From NCBI GenBank assembly GCA_009918865.1, contig RGCY01000081.1:1-5941 (forward strand): 5,941 nucleotides of DNA. The letters run 5' to 3'. Position 1 is the first letter of the stretch. The number at the start of each line of letters is the position of its first letter. The position numbers and the translations under genes are program-made. This document shows, piece by piece, positions 1 to 5,941 of the stretch. The notes below the pieces were generated by a model. That model worked only from the letters and a program-made list of their open reading frames with translations. It made no database searches and was not told where the DNA came from. Source of the stretch: Actinomycetota bacterium (lineage in GTDB: Bacteria > Actinomycetota > Actinomycetes > S36-B12 > UBA5976).

Positions 1-2002
<2,002 letters not shown>

Positions 2003-2046
2003 ACATCTCCCGTTGCCGAGCGCGTGAATCGCGTCGCTTGTCGACT

Positions 2047-2064
2047 TGTCGCGAACCTACGACA
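2047..2064 (-). promoter_or_regulatory. Possible promoter/operator of the LuxR-type gene
   Basis: On the minus strand, TAGGTT (2059-2054) fits the actinobacterial -10 pattern TAnnnT and would place a start near 2047, about 45 bases before the ATG. It sits inside a short dyad, TGTCG (2047-2051) and CGACA (2060-2064). TTGTCG also occurs in tandem at 2038-2043 and 2046-2051. I found no convincing -35 element. An operator for autoregulation is inference only. Confidence 0.25.
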
Positions 2065-2119
2065 CATCACCGCGGCAAACGGCTTGATGGCAACGTGCAG
2101 TGGACAGATGGTCAATGAG

Positions 2120-2128
2120 TGTGGACAA
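2120..2128 (-). promoter_or_regulatory. DnaA box (TTGTCCACA)
   Basis: The minus strand reads TTGTCCACA, the preferred DnaA-binding 9-mer described for high-GC actinobacteria such as Streptomyces. A second, degenerate copy (CTGTCCACT, 7 of 9 matching) lies at 2099-2107. The shared GTGGACA core is spaced 21 bp, two helical turns, so both would face the same side of the DNA. They lie about 100-125 bp upstream of the regulator start codon. There is no AT-rich unwinding region or larger box cluster, so this is not an origin. Binding in the cell is inferred. Confidence 0.45.
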
Positions 2129-2133
2129 CTGTT

Positions 2134-2170
2134 TGGTCACTGTTATCGATTTCTTGGTGCAGTCTGACCA
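2134..2170. repeat. Inverted repeat TGGTCACTG ... CAGtcTGACCA
   Basis: TGGTCA at 2134-2139 pairs with TGACCA at 2165-2170. CTG/CAG (2140-2142, 2160-2162) extends the pairing after a two-base bulge, giving nine pairs around a 17-base loop. A further direct TGGTCA copy is at 2109-2114, beside the degenerate DnaA box. There is no T-run on either side, so it does not look like a terminator; it could be a protein-binding dyad. Confidence 0.45.
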
Positions 2171-2278
2171 CTTAGCAACAAATCAACGCTGTCGGCACAG
2201 ATGCTGTTGCCATGTCTGCCTCAGTCGGATTGGGGACGGTGTCGTGAGGGGTGTGGCGTGATTCGGATGAGTTGCTCA

Positions 2279-2322
2279 TGGTGGGGTGCTGGTGTGATCC
2301 CCGTTGCGCTGGCACCCCACCG
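2279..2322 (+). repeat. Long hairpin upstream of gatC
   Basis: GGTGGGGTGC (2280-2289) is perfectly complementary to GCACCCCACC (2312-2321). As + strand RNA, pairing can continue inward through 2297/2304 and outward by one U-G pair, giving about 19 consecutive pairs with six G-U wobbles and a six-base loop (2298-2303). As minus strand RNA the wobbles become A-C mismatches, leaving only the ten-pair stem. No T-run follows in either direction, so it is not a classical terminator. It lies upstream of the predicted gatC transcription start and so would not be in that transcript. Confidence 0.6.
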
Positions 2323-2368
2323 CCTACCCGGACAGGGGCTCGCCTAGGCGGCCCGCCTGTTTGCCTAG
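2321..2368 (+). repeat. Three phased GCCTA repeats and a nested palindrome
   Basis: GCCTA occurs at 2322-2326, 2342-2346 and 2363-2367, spaced 20 and 21 bp, about two helical turns each. The middle copy lies in the perfect palindrome CGCCTAGGCG (2341-2350), which sits inside an outer dyad ACAGG (2332-2336) / CCTGT (2356-2360). The last copy overlaps the gatC -10 element. The arrangement suits a regulator bound on one face of the promoter, but no binding protein can be named. Confidence 0.4.
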
Positions 2369-2377
2369 ACTCCGCGC
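2366..2377 (+). promoter_or_regulatory. gatCAB promoter, probably leaderless
   Basis: TAGACT (2366-2371) fits the actinobacterial -10 pattern TAnnnT and ends six bases before the GTG of gatC. This is the spacing at which transcription starts on the first base of the start codon. No Shine-Dalgarno-like sequence precedes that GTG, which supports a leaderless mRNA. There is no recognisable -35 hexamer at the usual distance. Confidence 0.6.
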
Positions 2378-2683
2378 GTGGCAAGCCCTGAAATCACACC
2401 TGCTGATGTCGCCCATCTGGCACGACTGGCGCGCATTGATATCCCCACAGACCGCCTTGCTTATTACGCCGGTCAACTTGAGGTCATTCTTGGTTCAGTT
2501 GCCAAGGTCTCTGAGGTTGCCGGTGACGATGTGCCGGCCACAAGTCACCCACAGCCACTGACAAATGTGTTCCGTGAAGACGAACCGGGGCAGTCTCTAA
2601 CGGCCGAGCAGGCGCTCTCTGGCGCACCAAGCGTTGAGGATTCGCGCTTCCGTGTGCCCCGGATTTTGGATGAGGAGGCGTGA
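2378..2683 (+). CDS. gatC: Aspartyl/glutamyl-tRNA amidotransferase subunit C
   Basis: This small subunit of the GatCAB complex wraps around GatA, stabilising it and helping tie it to GatB. The complex amidates misacylated Glu-tRNA(Gln) and/or Asp-tRNA(Asn) in the cytoplasm. The 101 residues match the family's usual ~95-100. The N-terminal helix [17 protein letters not shown] is typical GatC, followed by a second helix ([18 protein letters not shown]), the [14 protein letters not shown] linker, and the C-terminal SRFRVPRIL strand. GTG at 2378 is chosen because the family N-terminus begins there and the -10 element leaves room for no earlier start. The TGA is separated from the gatA ATG by one base, so the two are very likely co-transcribed and translationally coupled. 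Confidence 0.95.
   Translation: MASPEITPADVAHLARLARIDIPTDRLAYYAGQLEVILGSVAKVSEVAGDDVPATSHPQPLTNVFREDEPGQSLTAEQALSGAPSVEDSRFRVPRILDEEA
2673..2678 (+). promoter_or_regulatory. Ribosome binding site of gatA
   Basis: AGGAGG, a full-strength Shine-Dalgarno sequence, lies in the last codons of gatC, six bases before ATG 2685. It decides the start of gatA against an in-frame ATG at 2634, which lies inside gatC and would add 17 residues foreign to the family. Confidence 0.85.
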
Positions 2684-2684
2684 G

Positions 2685-5857
<3,173 letters not shown>

Positions 5858-5888
5858 ATCTTGAGCTGAGGCCGGCGACAATTAAACC

Positions 5889-5941
5889 ATGTCCCAAGAT
5901 GTTGTAAATTTAAGTTATCGACGTGCGAAAGCTCTGATCGA
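5889..5941 (+). CDS. Start of an unrecognised gene (cut by window end)
   Basis: ATG at 5889 opens a frame that runs to the window edge, encoding 17 complete residues (MSQDVVNLSYRRAKALI). I do not recognise the family from so few residues. No Shine-Dalgarno sequence precedes it. GACAAT at 5877-5882 lies six bases before the ATG, the same spacing as the leaderless gatC promoter, but it lacks the TA of TAnnnT. The stretch is AT-rich (38% GC over 5881-5941, hand-counted) and may share the different origin of the enolase fragment. If so, it would be the gene that follows eno in the source genome. Confidence 0.35.
   Translation, partial: MSQDVVNLSYRRAKALI

Larger units (their letters stand above)
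2003..2377. other. Intergenic region between divergent regulator gene and gatC
   Basis: This is 375 bases with no credible protein gene: short frames on both strands lack recognisable motifs and good ribosome sites. I see no tRNA or other standard RNA gene. It holds the 5' signals of the leftward regulator gene (2003-2064), DnaA-box-like sequences (2099-2128), an inverted repeat (2134-2170), a long + strand hairpin (2279-2322), phased GCCTA repeats (2321-2368) and the gatC promoter (2366-2377). About 2171-2278 shows nothing I can name. Confidence 0.75.

Noticed and set aside
2099..2170. Replication origin
   Set aside because: Only one perfect and one weak DnaA box, no AT-rich unwinding region, and no dnaA/dnaN neighbours.
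2279..2322. Intrinsic transcription terminator
   Set aside because: The stem is strong but no T-run follows in either direction.
2634..2684. Upstream in-frame ATG that would lengthen GatA by 17 residues
   Set aside because: It lies inside gatC. The ATG at 2685 has a full AGGAGG site at the right distance and gives the normal GatA N-terminus.

Overview
The window reads as a chromosomal housekeeping region of an actinobacterium (Actinomycetota). Supporting signs are moderately high GC (58% by hand count over 5161-5460), GTG starts, NAD-dependent ligA close to gatCAB, and a gatC promoter of the leaderless type (TAGACT six bases before GTG) common in that phylum. I cannot place it more finely.

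Layout: (1) 1-1232 (+) is the 3' two-thirds or so of ligA, cut by the window edge. (2) 1229-2002 (-) is a LuxR/GerE-type helix-turn-helix regulator with an unrecognised N-terminal region, converging on ligA with a 4-base overlap. (3) 2003-2377 holds no credible gene but is rich in signals: a perfect actinobacterial-type DnaA box with a degenerate partner 21 bp away, an inverted repeat, a long G-U-rich hairpin on the + strand, helically phased GCCTA repeats and the gatC promoter. (4) 2378-5857 (+) is gatC-gatA-gatB, an operon for the amidotransferase that converts Glu-tRNA(Gln) to Gln-tRNA(Gln) and/or Asp-tRNA(Asn) to Asn-tRNA(Asn). The genes are tightly packed (1-base gap, then a 4-base GTGA overlap). 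(5) 5889-5941 (+) is the start of a possible further gene that I do not recognise.

The outstanding observation is at the end of gatB. The first ~440 codons are ordinary GatB, but the last ~120 codons, in the same uninterrupted frame, are the C-terminal part of enolase. This segment runs from the third Mg-binding Asp to the enolase terminus, with every expected active-site residue at exactly the expected spacing. The last ~60 residues of the GatB tRNA-binding tail are missing. GC falls at the junction (58% before, 47% after, 38% in the last 61 bases, hand-counted), and Arg codon use shifts to CGA/AGA. Either this is a real recombination at a short stretch of similar sequence, or two genomes were joined in assembly. 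The sequence alone cannot decide, and everything right of about 5495 should be treated as possibly of different origin from the rest.
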